Assembly (NCBI GenBank): GCA_006386115.1 | Contig: VFIW01000011.1 | Coordinates: forward strand, 558,001-622,000 | Length of the DNA stretch: 64,000 bases | Source of the DNA: Globisporangium splendens | Lineage: Eukaryota > Oomycota > Peronosporomycetes > Pythiales > Pythiaceae | Direction of reading: 5' to 3' | Shown: positions 48,967 to 58,723 of the stretch, one piece after another | Layout: every line of letters starts with the position of its first letter | Position numbering within the stretch: the first letter of the stretch is position 1 | The notes under the pieces: generated by a model | What the model saw: only the letters and a program-made list of their open reading frames with translations | The model's database searches: none | Told to the model about the DNA's origin: nothing | Position numbers and translations under genes: made by a program

Positions 48967-49093
48967 AAGAGATTTGCCGTCGTGTTCCGCATTATCAATG
49001 GACACATTCAGCGAGTTCTGAGCTCCTTGAGGTTGCGCTGCTGTTGATCTGTCCGTAGTTGCTGGGAATAATAGTGTGCACCATCTCAGAAAG

Positions 49094-49594
49094 TTACTTC
49101 TCAATGAGGTCGGCGTCATTTTTGTAGATCTGCAGTGGAGGAAAAAAGAGGTCATCATAGCCAACACACAAGAGCAAAGTAAATAATACCGCAACGATAT
49201 TTACACAAGCATGAGTTTCCTGTCTCGGCGTCGTACGTACCCCCGAGAAATACTGATAGCCGCCCGTGAGCACGCGCACGTTTGGCTTCTTGTCCTCGTT
49301 CTCGAGCACGACGGCCATGCGCGAGAGGAAGCGGCGCGCACAGGACGGACCACGGATCTGGCTCATCATGCAATGGAACACGATGGTGTCCTCGTTCTTG
49401 TACTTTTCCACGAGCGCATCCACGTCGTCATCTTCGATAAAGTTCTCCTCGGGCAGGTTCACCGCCGAGCGGATGTGGCCGCCGACGAAGTCCGTGTCAC
49501 GCACGTCGATGATGAGCGGGCGGCGCGCTGTCGGGGATCGCAGCGTCTCGGCGAGCTCCGTCGCGGAAATGCGCTCCAAGTATCGCACAGACAT
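49094..49594 (-). CDS. Small CDC25/ACR2-like rhodanese-domain phosphatase, copy A (2 exons)
   Basis: This is a single rhodanese domain with the CDC25-type active site. Exon 1 is 49594-49241 and exon 2 is 49129-49094 (129 aa). It has LIIDVRDTDFVGGHI, the CH2A-type block, and the loop HCMMSQIRGPSCARR, i.e. HC-x5-R with Cys and Arg present. The SQ-RGP pattern is that of plant CDC25/ACR2 proteins, which act as arsenate reductase and dual-specificity phosphatase; which activity applies here is unknown. The last 12 residues are encoded by a tiny second exon. In-frame ATGs upstream (to 49807) would add a non-conserved leader. Copy B lies just upstream in the same orientation. Confidence 0.85.
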   Translation of the reverse strand: MSVRYLERISATELAETLRSPTARRPLIIDVRDTDFVGGHIRSAVNLPEENFIEDDDVDALVEKYKNEDTIVFHCMMSQIRGPSCARRFLSRMAVVLENEDKKPNVRVLTGGYQYFSGVRTTPRQETHACVNIVAVLFTLLLCVGYDDLFFPPLQIYKNDADLIEK

Positions 49595-49871
49595 ATTGGT
49601 CTCGTTTGGATTTGTGATATTGAGTGTGCTGGGAGATGCAGAGTGAAGGTCATGTTGTGCCAAGTTGACTTTTAGTGGCGGGCCAAAAATGGGTGCGGCT
49701 ATTGCATGCTGCTGCATGGCACAGCATCGTTGATGCTTGCAACGAGTGTATAACGAACGACGCATGCACGGTATGATATGGTATTGGCAAAGCGTGCACG
49801 TGTACACACCGTGCTGCTGTAGCCTGCCGCTTATGTATGCACACCTAGCTACTGCTGTGAGTATCAGCGTT

Positions 49872-50318
49872 CTAGTGTGGCTGGCTCGTCTCTAGAAGCT
49901 CCGTGTCGTCCTTGAACTGCTCGGAGAAGTCCTTGTACCCACCAGTGAGCACTTGCACATTCGGTTTCTTGTCAGCGTTCTCGCCGAGCACAGCGTCCAA
50001 GCGGGCAATGAAGCGGCGCGCGCAAAACGGACCACGCACTTGGCTCATCTGGCAATGGAACACGATCGTGTCTTCGTGCTTGTATTGCTCCACGAGCGCA
50101 TCGACCTTTTCGTCGTCGTGAAAGTCTGGCTCAGGGTGGCTCACGGCCGTCGTGATATGGCCATCCTTGAAGTCGTCCCCACGCACGTCAATGATGAGTG
50201 GGCGGCGCACTGCTTTCAGCGACGACGACGACGGTTCAGTGCGCAGCGTTTCCGCCAATTGTGTCGGGACGATCCGCACAAATTTGTCTTCTTCGGTCGC
50301 GGCAACGGGAGTCGCCAT
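49872..50318 (-). CDS. Small CDC25/ACR2-like rhodanese-domain phosphatase, copy B (intronless)
   Basis: This tandem paralogue of copy A is 148 aa in a single exon. It shares PLIIDVRGDDFKDGHI, DALVEQYKHEDTIVFHCQMS and the active-site loop HCQMSQVRGPFCARR (HC-x5-R intact). The N-terminus has a Ser-rich insert (TEPSSSSLKAV) missing in copy A, and the C-terminus is read straight through (KDFSEQFKDDTELLE) where copy A has an intron. The start at 50318 (MATPVAATEEDKF) matches copy A in length. An in-frame extension up to 50573 is open but unconserved. Two active copies with different termini suggest divergence in substrate or regulation. Confidence 0.85.
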   Translation of the reverse strand: MATPVAATEEDKFVRIVPTQLAETLRTEPSSSSLKAVRRPLIIDVRGDDFKDGHITTAVSHPEPDFHDDEKVDALVEQYKHEDTIVFHCQMSQVRGPFCARRFIARLDAVLGENADKKPNVQVLTGGYKDFSEQFKDDTELLETSQPH

Positions 50319-50420
50319 CATATATATCCCCAAGTCACAGGCAAAGAGTCGAGAAGTGCGTCCGAGGCGGCAAGTTGAAGAGTGAGCGACCTCCAGTGCG
50401 GGCTTCGACATCATTGCGAG

Positions 50421-50657
50421 ATGCACTCGAGTGACAATCACTCGGGCAGTGGGTTCGGTTGCGGCAATTCCGAGCAAGCGCGGCAACGCGCCAGTGAGAA
50501 TGCGGGAAGGCGCGCACGTGGCAATTCCACGTTGCCACCGGAGGAGATCCAGCGCCTGCGAGAGGGCGGGCAAGGACGTCAGTGCGGAAACAGGGAGAAG
50601 GTGATGGACGAACTATCGCAGTTGCCAGCTGAAGAAGAAGGAGAAGCATGGAGCTAG
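50421..50657 (+). CDS. Possible small protein of unknown function (78 aa)
   Basis: The frame starts MHSSDNHSGSGFGCGNSEQA and ends in an acidic tail (DELSQLPAEEEGEAWS). It is hydrophilic with no membrane segment, and lies divergent from copy B about 100 bp away. It may be a real small gene, a first exon, or chance; I cannot assign a family. Confidence 0.3.
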   Translation: MHSSDNHSGSGFGCGNSEQARQRASENAGRRARGNSTLPPEEIQRLREGGQGRQCGNREKVMDELSQLPAEEEGEAWS

Positions 50658-50815
50658 AGACCAACACGGACGCACACACATTCGCGGGTGCAGTACATTT
50701 GTTTACGAGATGCAAACATTCCGCGCTCGTGGTGTATGCTTGTAGATCTACTATATGGGTTGGAGAAGGACTTACAGGAAAAAGTGTGTGTATGGGATAG
50801 ATATCGCGGCACTCG

Positions 50816-51865
50816 ATGAACGACGGTAGTGACGACGATGTCAATGCGGAGAGTGACGAAGACCGGCTTCAGCGACAGTGTCTGCGCGAGTTGGCGTCCC
50901 TGCGCAAACAAGTTGCTGAGAGAGACGCCGAGAACGAATTGTTGCGCGAGAAAATCGTGGCGCTGACCGAGAATCTCGTGCAGACGACTGAAGAATTGGC
51001 GCGCCGCATGGCGCTGTTCAGCGACGTGATGACACGCTCGGAACGCTTAGACGCGCAGATCGCCGATGCCAAGAAAACGCTGTTGGCGAAGGAAATGCAG
51101 CTCCATGATCTCACACAGGAGAAGCAGGCGCTGGCGACACAGTTGGCCGGAAAGGAAAAGGAACGAGAGCATTTGGAGCATGAGTTTGTGCGTGTTGAAG
51201 AGCAGCTGAGTGACTCCACTAGACGCAACCAGGCGCTCAGCGAGAGTCTAGATGAGCGCAAGCAAGAGGTGAATGCGTGGAAAAGCAAGATGAAACGCGC
51301 GCTTCGTACTGTAGACGCATTGAAAGGACAACTGGATTCCCAGAACGAGAAAGAAGCCGAGCTCATGCAGAACTTGATCCAAGTGAAGCGTGAGGAGACG
51401 GAACGTGAACAGAGCTGGCATGCAAAGAACGCGAAGCTCGAACGTCAACTCGATACTTTAAAGCGAGAGCTCGATGAATTGCGAAGCGTTACCAATCAAG
51501 CACAGATCGATAAGCGGCAAGCACAGGTCGTTAAGCAGCAAGCTCAGGAAGATGAAGTCGTGTGGAAACCCGATGTCGCTGCGCAACAACTAGAAGAGCA
51601 AAAGCAAATCGTGCATCTCCGCGAGAAAATGAGCAAGTTAACGAGTGCACTCGAGAAAGCCCAGGTGAATGAGAGACTCATGCAGCGCGAGGTTTGCCGC
51701 CTCCGAGAAGAACTGCTGCTTAGTGAGTCCCAACGCGAGACTGAACAGCGGCGACTCGATCAACTGGTGCGCGGCGAGGACAAGGAAGTCGCATTCATTT
51801 GGCAAAAGTGCCTGGACGTGATGAGCCCCGCTGTTCACGCAAGCAGCAAATCCACACCCAGCTGA
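50816..51865 (+). CDS. Coiled-coil protein of unknown function, single exon
   Basis: 349 aa from an ATG that follows directly on the upstream flank (MNDGSDDDVNAESDEDRLQR). After the acidic N-terminus, nearly the whole length (about residues 20-320) is heptad-rich coiled coil (RELASLRKQVAERDAENELL, LREKMSKLTSALEKAQVNER), with a short Gln/Ala stretch (QAQIDKRQAQVVKQQAQEDE). The C-terminal 35 residues (VAFIWQKCLDVMSPAVHASS) are not coiled coil. No membrane segment is present. Such proteins are often cytoskeletal or centrosomal, but nothing here decides it. No internal break is visible. Confidence 0.65.
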   Translation: MNDGSDDDVNAESDEDRLQRQCLRELASLRKQVAERDAENELLREKIVALTENLVQTTEELARRMALFSDVMTRSERLDAQIADAKKTLLAKEMQLHDLTQEKQALATQLAGKEKEREHLEHEFVRVEEQLSDSTRRNQALSESLDERKQEVNAWKSKMKRALRTVDALKGQLDSQNEKEAELMQNLIQVKREETEREQSWHAKNAKLERQLDTLKRELDELRSVTNQAQIDKRQAQVVKQQAQEDEVVWKPDVAAQQLEEQKQIVHLREKMSKLTSALEKAQVNERLMQREVCRLREELLLSESQRETEQRRLDQLVRGEDKEVAFIWQKCLDVMSPAVHASSKSTPS

Positions 51866-52340
51866 TACAGACTCCGCTGTCGTGCTGTGTTCTGCTGCAC
51901 GTCATAAATATAGCTGAGCGAACGAAAAATCATGTGCCTAAATAGGGCGAAGAAAGAGAGAGACGCCACGTCGTTCCTGGCTGCTAAACCCAGAAGCAAG
52001 CGCGTTGAACAAATGCTCTCGAGGCTTTTTATAGGGTGTGTGGTTGATATTCAAGTCGTTTCAAGGCTATCACCTGCAAGAATAGCATTCGCGACATACA
52101 TGCAGGCCAACAGGGCGAGTCATGATAAGAGCGACGTGAGCAATTTATAGACTATGTCGCAGACAAGGGACTACTGCTGCATGCTTCGGGCAAACGTGAG
52201 GGCGAAGCAGTTGAAAGACCCGAGCGGAAAGAGGCGGGGAAGCGATCTGTCTGTCGATTTGAGTGGCGTGTTGCTGGTTGCCCGGCGAACGAAGCTGGAA
52301 GGAGCGCTGTGGCATATCGACTGAAGAATTTTGAACTACG
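51866..52340. other. Intergenic, no gene recognised
   Basis: About 475 bp between the coiled-coil gene and the PPP4R4 start, with short frames only. Confidence 0.45.
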
Positions 52341-55300
52341 ATGGAGGAGCTGGGCTTCTTTAATGAACGCGAGGCGGAATGCTTTGAGCGAGAAGATACA
52401 CTGGTATGTGGCTTGTGAGCGAATTAGGAAGACTAAGCGTGCACCTCATTTGACTCTGTGTTGTAAAAATCATCAGTCTCTTTCAGACCTTGAAAAGCTG
52501 AATGTAAACGAAGATTTACCCGAAATGGAACGAGCGGAGCAATTACTCAAAACAGGACTCGATAAACAGAAGATCAGCTTGTTGTCATCATTACCCAAGA
52601 TCTTGGCGAGCAACAATACGAAAAGCAACCTCGTCTTCATCCTCGATTGCATGAAGGTAGGTTTCCCCCGGTGCCCATTCACGAAAACCGTAGAAGCAAA
52701 CGATCATCGTGTACATGTTGCTAAGACGTGGAGTTTTGCCGCGAAGAGAAGAATAACGCTGTGTTTCTGCTCTCCGACGAGCAAGTTGCGAAACTGTTGG
52801 TCCCACTGGCGCTCGATACGGTCTCCGAAATTCAACAAAAAGATTACGCAGAGGATGCGAGTCTCGCTGTGATAGCTTCCCTGTCGCGGCTTGGCGGATC
52901 ACTCAAGAAGACTCAGGTGAGAATTGTGCAGTGTTATTTGGGGTGAATTGACGTTCTCGTCTGATTGAGAACTGTTATTCGCATTATCAATAGATTCTTC
53001 GCGTCGCAATTGATAAAGGCGATGTGTCGCAACCTCCCGGGTCGCGCTTGATATGTTGTCTCCTCCTCGGCGCTGTCACGGCGCAAAAACTACTAGCGTC
53101 ACAAGATATTGAAGGATTGTTTTTTCAAAAGGTGAGATTATGTTTGTTGCAACAACATGAACTAATAGGCTGATGGGATGGAAGAATAATAACGGGAACC
53201 CTTGATGCAGATGATGGCACTGTGCCAAGATACAGACGCAGAGGTTCGGAAGTGTATGTGTATCCAGCTGGATGCATTAGCTCGCGCTGTTGGGTAAGAA
53301 AGCATTGCTAAATTACAGAGAGAGTGTTGAAATGGGACGGTTTTAACAGACATTTGTACTACCGTGCCTTCAATGAGGAAAAAGCGTGCTTGGAGTTGCT
53401 ACCTGAACTGTTGGAGCTGCTGCAAGACGAAGAAGAGCAGGTATGGGACTCGGCTTTTAAAACTTTCATTTTTTCTGTCTGGTGCTTGACTAGTCGCGTT
53501 CTTTGGCAAGCAGGTCAAGCAAACTGCTTTCCTTGCGCTTTTGTCCCTGTTGGATTTTTTTCCTGCTGCCGAGAGGATAAAGCGCGTCATCCCTGAGTTT
53601 CTGAACATGGTCGAATCCCATCCAGATTACCTGGTGCGATTGCTAGCAGAGCAATACGGTGATCTTGTCATCAAGCTCGCTGCTTTGAGCCATCTCGGGG
53701 GCGACAATGCACCGGTTTTCCTCCAAGGTTATGCGAAGCTGTGCGTCAAAGACGATATTCAGCTTCGACAATACTGCGCTTACAACTTTCCAGCGATTGT
53801 AAAAGCTTTCGGTGGATCTTATGTGCCGTTGCTCATGGATGATCTGTTGGTGAAACTCTCCAATGACCCTGTTGAAAAGGTATTCACTTGTTGGAGCTTT
53901 GTTTACGTCACTTTGTTTTCGTATTGACCTTCGTATGCGCCACGTTCTGTAGGTTCGATACCACGTTGCTGCCGGTATTCACGAAGTTGTGCTGCTACTA
54001 AGGAGCAGCGTGCACAGCGGTGCCTTAAGCCACTGGTAGTCGCGCTGTTGAAAGATGAGTCTGCATCTGTGCAGGGCATGGCGATTTCTCGCGTCCCTCA
54101 AATAATGAGCTCCATGTTTGGACCAGGAGATGACGACGCGAAGGTAACCACAGTTCTCGACTTTCGCTTTCCTTCCCTCACCTTTTGGTGACTGCCCAAG
54201 CAATCACAAAATTCAATGTAGGCTGCTGTGTTGGATGCGATCATCAAATCGGTTATTCAATTCCACAGCATCATTCCAGCGAGCCGAAATCGAGAGCTGG
54301 TCACGTTTGTCGAGATGCTGCAGTGCTTCCCGTCGTTTTGCTCGTCGCTGCAGATGTACGAGATGGTGATTCCAATCCTATTTGATTTGACCGAAGAGGG
54401 AGCGAGACCCGTGCAGTTGCTCGCAATGCAGGCACTTATCAGATGCATCCGGAAGAACAGCGTCTCCAGTCATCGGTATTCGCTACTCAGTAAGATCTGG
54501 AACGAGTATGGCCACTCGAAAAGCTATTAGTGGCGCATTTTGTACCTGGATGCGTGTGTGTTTGCGCTAGAAGTCAATAGTCGTCAGTATTGTCGGCTGA
54601 ACTTTCTGGATATCGCAATTGACCTGCTGGAAGATCCGATCCCAAGTGTTCGTCTCAAAGCTGCAACAGTTGTGCCCCAGTGGAAGGATGCACTCACGTA
54701 CTTGATAGTCGGAAAGGACGGTCAGGTGGTTCGCAGAGCACCCGTCAAGTCGTTGGATCTTGTGAACAAACTGACGAGGTCACAGGGTAAAGAATCTGGG
54801 CGAGGAGGAGCGAGCACCAACGGAGTCATGGGGAGCGTTGGGAGTAACGCGTTGACAATTGGAATGCCAGTGAAACCAGATCCAAATCGAGGCAAAGCTG
54901 CGCCGAAGACGTCAAACAAGCCCTCTCCGCCATTGACAACCTTACCAAATTGTGCTCCAGTCCGCCTACCGAATGCGAAGATGCCCCAGGGCATCAAAGT
55001 GATGGGGTCCACAGGCAAACTGACAAGCACCACTAGTAGCAAAGCCGCAGCGGCATCGATTCGGAGTGGGACAGGGCTACTGAAGGACGCTGGCACGATG
55101 ACAAAGATCCCGATCATCCGGCCGTCCGCTCCAGCAAAGCGAGAGAACAGCCCTTCCACAGGGACCAAACCGTGCAGCAGCGGCACAGTAGGCACCAGCT
55201 CGATCGCGAGCTCGTCTTCCGTCGGCGCAGTGACGACAGCGCCTAGCAACGGGAGTTCTGCGCTTATCACGAGTGCAAATAAAAGCCGATTAGGAATAAT

Positions 55301-55367
55301 AGAAAGCGGCAGTGGCGTCAGTAGCTTCAAGCCCAATGCAACAGCACCCACAACGATAAGACGGTAA
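52341..55367 (+). pseudogene. PPP4R4: PPP4R4-like HEAT-repeat regulatory subunit, disrupted by a frameshift and an in-frame stop
   Basis: PPP4R4 binds the catalytic subunit of protein phosphatase 4. Exon order: 52341-52403, 52477-52660, 52726-52916, 52994-53131, 53211-53293, 53350-53440, 53514-53879, 53953 to about 54143, then from about 54222. Family landmarks: LEKLNVNEDLPEMERAEQLL, ALCQDTDAEVRKCMCIQLDA, RQYCAYNFPAIVKAFGG, VRYHVAAGIHEVVLLL, VALLKDESASVQGM, IPASRNRELVTFVEMLQCFP and SRQYCRLNFLDIAIDL. Two faults: after EVVLLL (near 54000) the continuing sequence (KEQRAQRCLKPLVVALLK) lies in another frame with no splice site between; and at 54528-54530 GHSKSY*WRILYLDAC has TAG exactly where the human protein has Trp, as from TGG to TAG. 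The 270-residue Ser/Thr/Pro/Lys-rich tail to 55367 is open. Confidence 0.75.
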
Positions 55368-55521
55368 AGCGACAGCAGCCATAAAGACCCAATGAAAGAA
55401 ACAATCCAATCTGAAAGAAAATCTCCACATCACATGACAAGACATTGCTAAAGCAACGTGAGAGGGATCATTCACTAGAAAACGTGGTTGTAAGCTTTGG
55501 ACAACGCTGTCGTGCATTTAT

Positions 55522-57051
55522 TTATCTGTACTTGTTCATAAAATCGGCGTGGAACGTGGCGGTCTTCTCAATCACTTCGTCAACGTCTTCTTCAGGCGGC
55601 AAGATCGTGGAACGGAAGTGCCACGTGCCCTCCTGCTGTCCGAAGCCCGAGCCCGGCACCACGATGATACCCGTCGTGTCGAGCATCTCCATGCAGTAGA
55701 AGGCGTCTGGGGCGAGTCCCACTTCCTTGGCCGCTTCGACAGCCTTTGGAGGCAGCGTGATCCGAGGGAACGTGTACATCGCGCCTTCCGTTTCGTTGCA
55801 CGTCACGCCTTCCAGTTCGTTGAAAGCCTTGACGAGCTTCACGGCACGGCGCTTCAACGAGCTCAGCGTGGTGTCGCGCTGTTCGGCGTAGCGAGGGTAC
55901 GACGCATCGCCTTCCTTTGGCGGGTTGGTCATCAAGCCAACCATCAATTGGCCTTCAATGTTCGAGCACAGGTTGACCGACATGAGCTTGTAGAACTGGT
56001 CCTTGGCGCATTCGCTGATGTTCACGAGCTCCATGTACCCGCCACGGCGACCGCATTCGCCCGTGAAACCCTTCGACGTCGAGTGGAACGAGATCAATTC
56101 GACGTTGTTGTACGCTGGACCCATGTCCTTGAGCACCTTGCGGAACGACACGAACTCCTTGCCGGCAGCGTACACGTTCTCCTGGTACACTTCGTCAGCG
56201 AGGATCACGACGTCTTCCTTTTGCGCAAACTTGATGATCTCCTCGATATTTTCCGTCGTGAGGCACTGACCCGTAGGGTTGCCCGGGTTGATCACGGCCA
56301 CAGCGCGCACGGTCTTGCCCTGGCTTCTCGCTTCGTTCGTGGCGCGCGTGAGTTCGTCCACGGTCGACGCCCACGTCTTACTCTCGTCGAGGTAGTACCC
56401 CGTGAGCGTACCACCGTTGAGCGCGATCGCAGCCGAGTACAGCGGGTATTGCGGGATCGGCGCCAAGATGGCGTCGTTTCCGTCGCGGATCAGCGCCATG
56501 AGCGTGTTTTGCACCGCTGGACTCGCGCCATCCGTGAGGAAAATGTCTTCCGGGTCGGCAGGATATCCGTCGCGGCGTTCCAGGAAGTTGGCCACTTCAA
56601 TACGCACGACCTCCGAGCCCTTGCTGTGGCCGTACGCGCCAGTGCCGCCGGGGATGTTGTCCAAGTAGAACTTGGCGCGCGCAATGGCGTCCGGCTGGAA
56701 GAGCTTCTTGGACTCGGGAGCGTCCACGAGACCTGGCACGTTGACGAGCGCGAGCACCTGGCGGTGGAACTCGACCGGCTCCTGCTTCAAGATCAGCGGG
56801 TTGCCGATGTTGCACGGGATGACCTTGTCGAACGGCAGCGATTTGTCGCCGTTCTTGAGGCGCTTGGTGTACTCGACCGAGCGCAGCACGAGCGGACCGC
56901 GCACGGCGTACTCGGCTTCGAGCACCTTGGGGTTGATGCTCTCGCGGGTGAGCACGGCGAAGCTGCGCTGCTGCAGTGCGGCCGTGTAGCGGGCGAGAGG
57001 GCGGCTGAACATCTCGGTGGTCACTTGAGCGCTGGACGGCGAGAGCGGCAA
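55522..57051 (-). CDS. ALT: Alanine aminotransferase (PLP-dependent, class I), probably mitochondrial
   Basis: It interconverts alanine and 2-oxoglutarate with pyruvate and glutamate. Single exon, 509 aa from 57051 or 496 aa from the ATG at 57012. The latter gives MFSRPLARYTAALQQRSFAV, a good amphipathic mitochondrial presequence. Family blocks: GPLVLRSVEYTKRLKNGDK, IPCNIGNPLILKQEPVEFHR, GTGAYGHSKGSEVVRIEVAN, FLTDGASPAVQNTLMALIRD, PIPQYPLYSAAIALNGG, AVINPGNPTGQCLT and LADEVYQENVY (the Asp binding the PLP ring nitrogen). FHSTSKGFTGECGRRGGY carries the Lys that forms the Schiff base, and the C-terminal GFGQQEGTWHFRSTILP holds the substrate-binding Arg. Codon use is strongly G/C-ending, suggesting high expression. 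A long plus-strand frame over the same bases is a shadow. Confidence 0.95.
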   Translation of the reverse strand: MPLSPSSAQVTTEMFSRPLARYTAALQQRSFAVLTRESINPKVLEAEYAVRGPLVLRSVEYTKRLKNGDKSLPFDKVIPCNIGNPLILKQEPVEFHRQVLALVNVPGLVDAPESKKLFQPDAIARAKFYLDNIPGGTGAYGHSKGSEVVRIEVANFLERRDGYPADPEDIFLTDGASPAVQNTLMALIRDGNDAILAPIPQYPLYSAAIALNGGTLTGYYLDESKTWASTVDELTRATNEARSQGKTVRAVAVINPGNPTGQCLTTENIEEIIKFAQKEDVVILADEVYQENVYAAGKEFVSFRKVLKDMGPAYNNVELISFHSTSKGFTGECGRRGGYMELVNISECAKDQFYKLMSVNLCSNIEGQLMVGLMTNPPKEGDASYPRYAEQRDTTLSSLKRRAVKLVKAFNELEGVTCNETEGAMYTFPRITLPPKAVEAAKEVGLAPDAFYCMEMLDTTGIIVVPGSGFGQQEGTWHFRSTILPPEEDVDEVIEKTATFHADFMNKYR

Positions 57052-58123
57052 TAACGATGGCGACGGTCTTCCTTTGACCCGAAGTTGGCTGAATGATCTC
57101 GTGGCGTCAAAGCAGATCTAGGAGCACCACACACGAACGCCACTCCTTATTAAGGGTGAGCATGCGACAAAACGAGAGTGGACAGAAACCAGGTTCAAGT
57201 AGCAAAACACGGTAGGATTCTGTCTTCACTTTTCGCCAATTGAACTCGTTTCTGGGATATTATTAGCCAATGGATGGAAGAGAAGACGTGACGGTGTGGA
57301 GGTGGCAATCCTAAATTTGGCTGAATCTGACTGAACTCATAAACGATAAAAGAGGGTGGTGACGTGTGGAAAACAGTGATAAACGACTGGGATTGTTTAG
57401 ATGGGCGGTTTGTTTGGACGGACCTTGGCATTGGAGGCGAACATGAGTGGCTCTTACGTAGCTCTATCTTGTGTGATCCGCTGCCAGGTGATGTTGGATG
57501 CGTTGACACATGGACACGGACGGTTTGGAGAAATAAAAAGCTCCCTGCATCATGTTACAGCTGCGCAAACACTCCCGTAAAAAAGGAGCTCCGAGTTCAC
57601 TGCTTTCTACGACGCTTCAACTCCATGGCGCTGCAGCATTGAAGTGGCAGGCAGGGTTTCTTTTGTGGCTACTCAGAGGGATGAGCGGTGAGAGTAAGCG
57701 CAAGCCCTGTTCAGTATGGCTGCGTTTTGCCAGAGATGAAGTTACCAAGACACCCCACTGCTCGTTCACTCCCGAGTGGGGGAGGTGTAGTTCTAAAGAA
57801 GCACAGTCTACTCTCTTTGTAGTCAATCCTATTTTCTCTAATAAAATCAGCAGTATGGATGAATATCATCGTATCTCCGACATCACTTGCATTTTGTATC
57901 GACGCCTACAGCCAATGACAATCGCATACGATATATATAGCCAATCAAATGATATAATCGAATAATTTCGACCAATCATATACTGTAGGTTTAGGTAAGT
58001 AGTGTGTACTAACCCCTCCGACGTATTTGGTCGGAGGCAGTCCAAAAATATGTGTATGGCCATTCTAAAACAAAGAGAACAACGTGTCACTTGCATATTT
58101 GCACTCTCTCCGTCACAGCGACC
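57052..58123. other. Gene-poor interval, no gene recognised
   Basis: About 1.1 kb of A/T-richer DNA upstream of the aminotransferase. Several CCAAT/ATTGG pentamers occur (for example GCCAATGGATGG near 57269, GACCAATCATATAC near 57971). Short frames only. Confidence 0.45.
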
Positions 58124-58336
58124 ATGGGTTTCGACGAGCTTCAGCCTGGCAACACCAAGCGGGCCAAGGCAACTGCCGTCAAAGCTTTCGGGAGGTTCCT
58201 CGATGCCGAGGTGAAAGAGGGCGCTGTTAACAACAGTCCCTCAAACACGGCACACACGCTTGTGCCAGAGGAAGCGATCTCCCGACTTGGAGGGAGGAAC
58301 GAAGACTTGAGTACTTGGAGGAAAAATTGCAACTGA
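58124..58336 (+). pseudogene. Short frame resembling the N-terminus of a tyrosine-recombinase-like element
   Basis: The 70-aa frame MGFDELQPGNTKRAKATAVK followed by AFGRFLDAEVKEGAVNN has the look of the helical core-binding N-terminus (N-T-x-R-A-x-x-x-A-x-x-F-x-x-F) seen in tyrosine recombinases and Crypton-like oomycete elements. It stops after 70 codons with no catalytic domain downstream, so at most it is a remnant. Recognition rests on this short pattern only. Confidence 0.35.
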
Positions 58337-58605
58337 ATTGAAAATGGTTATGGTTCCTGTCGCTACTTGCTAATGAACCCCAAGGGCTCCTACAGGTTTA
58401 TAACTAAAACCTAAACATACACAATAAAACCTATGAATCTGATATATAAAACCTTGGGTACACTGAGGTTGAACCTACGGGATCTTCGAGAAGCTTGAAC
58501 TTCAAGTCTTGTATAAATCCCTGCAAAGTGATTGGCTCGCGCCACTCATTCCAGGCGGCAGAGACACGTCGGTCTCATCACCAGTGCAGTTTCCCAAGTA
58601 GGAAC

Positions 58606-58663
58606 CATCACTCAGTACTTGATTAGTACATGGATGTCATCACTCAGTACTGATTAGTACATG
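58606..58663. repeat. Direct repeat, two 26-27 bp units
   Basis: CATCACTCAGTACTTGATTA plus GTACATG (58606-58632) is repeated at 58638-58663 with one T missing. A third, weaker unit (CATTCTGCACTGGTTCGTAC) follows at about 58672. Confidence 0.85.
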
Positions 58664-58702
58664 AGAACAACATTCTGCACTGGTTCGTACAGAGAACGCT
58701 CG

Positions 58703-58723
58703 TGACGTCATCCTATGACGTCA
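58703..58723. promoter_or_regulatory. Paired CRE-type palindromes TGACGTCA
   Basis: Two perfect TGACGTCA octamers (58703-58710 and 58716-58723) lie 5 bp apart within a larger inverted repeat (GTGACGTCAT...ATGACGTCAC). Such octamers bind bZIP factors in other eukaryotes. Their target gene here is unclear. Confidence 0.6.

Noticed and set aside
36974..54530. Reassignment of TAG to an amino acid as the reason for the in-frame TAGs in BBS2 and PPP4R4
   Set aside because: TAG ends other intact genes here (importin at 35271, GPALPP1 at 24953), and both broken genes also have frameshifts, which reassignment would not repair.
24991..55367. General assembly or sequencing error as the cause of all frame breaks
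   Set aside because: Not excluded at single sites, but tens of kilobases of neighbouring exons splice without a single break, and two lesions are substitutions to stop codons, not homopolymer indels. It remains the main alternative and is listed as the refuting test.
55549..57054. 501-codon open frame on the plus strand
   Set aside because: Antisense to alanine aminotransferase, with the same composition artefact (Arg/Val/His/Glu) and no domain.
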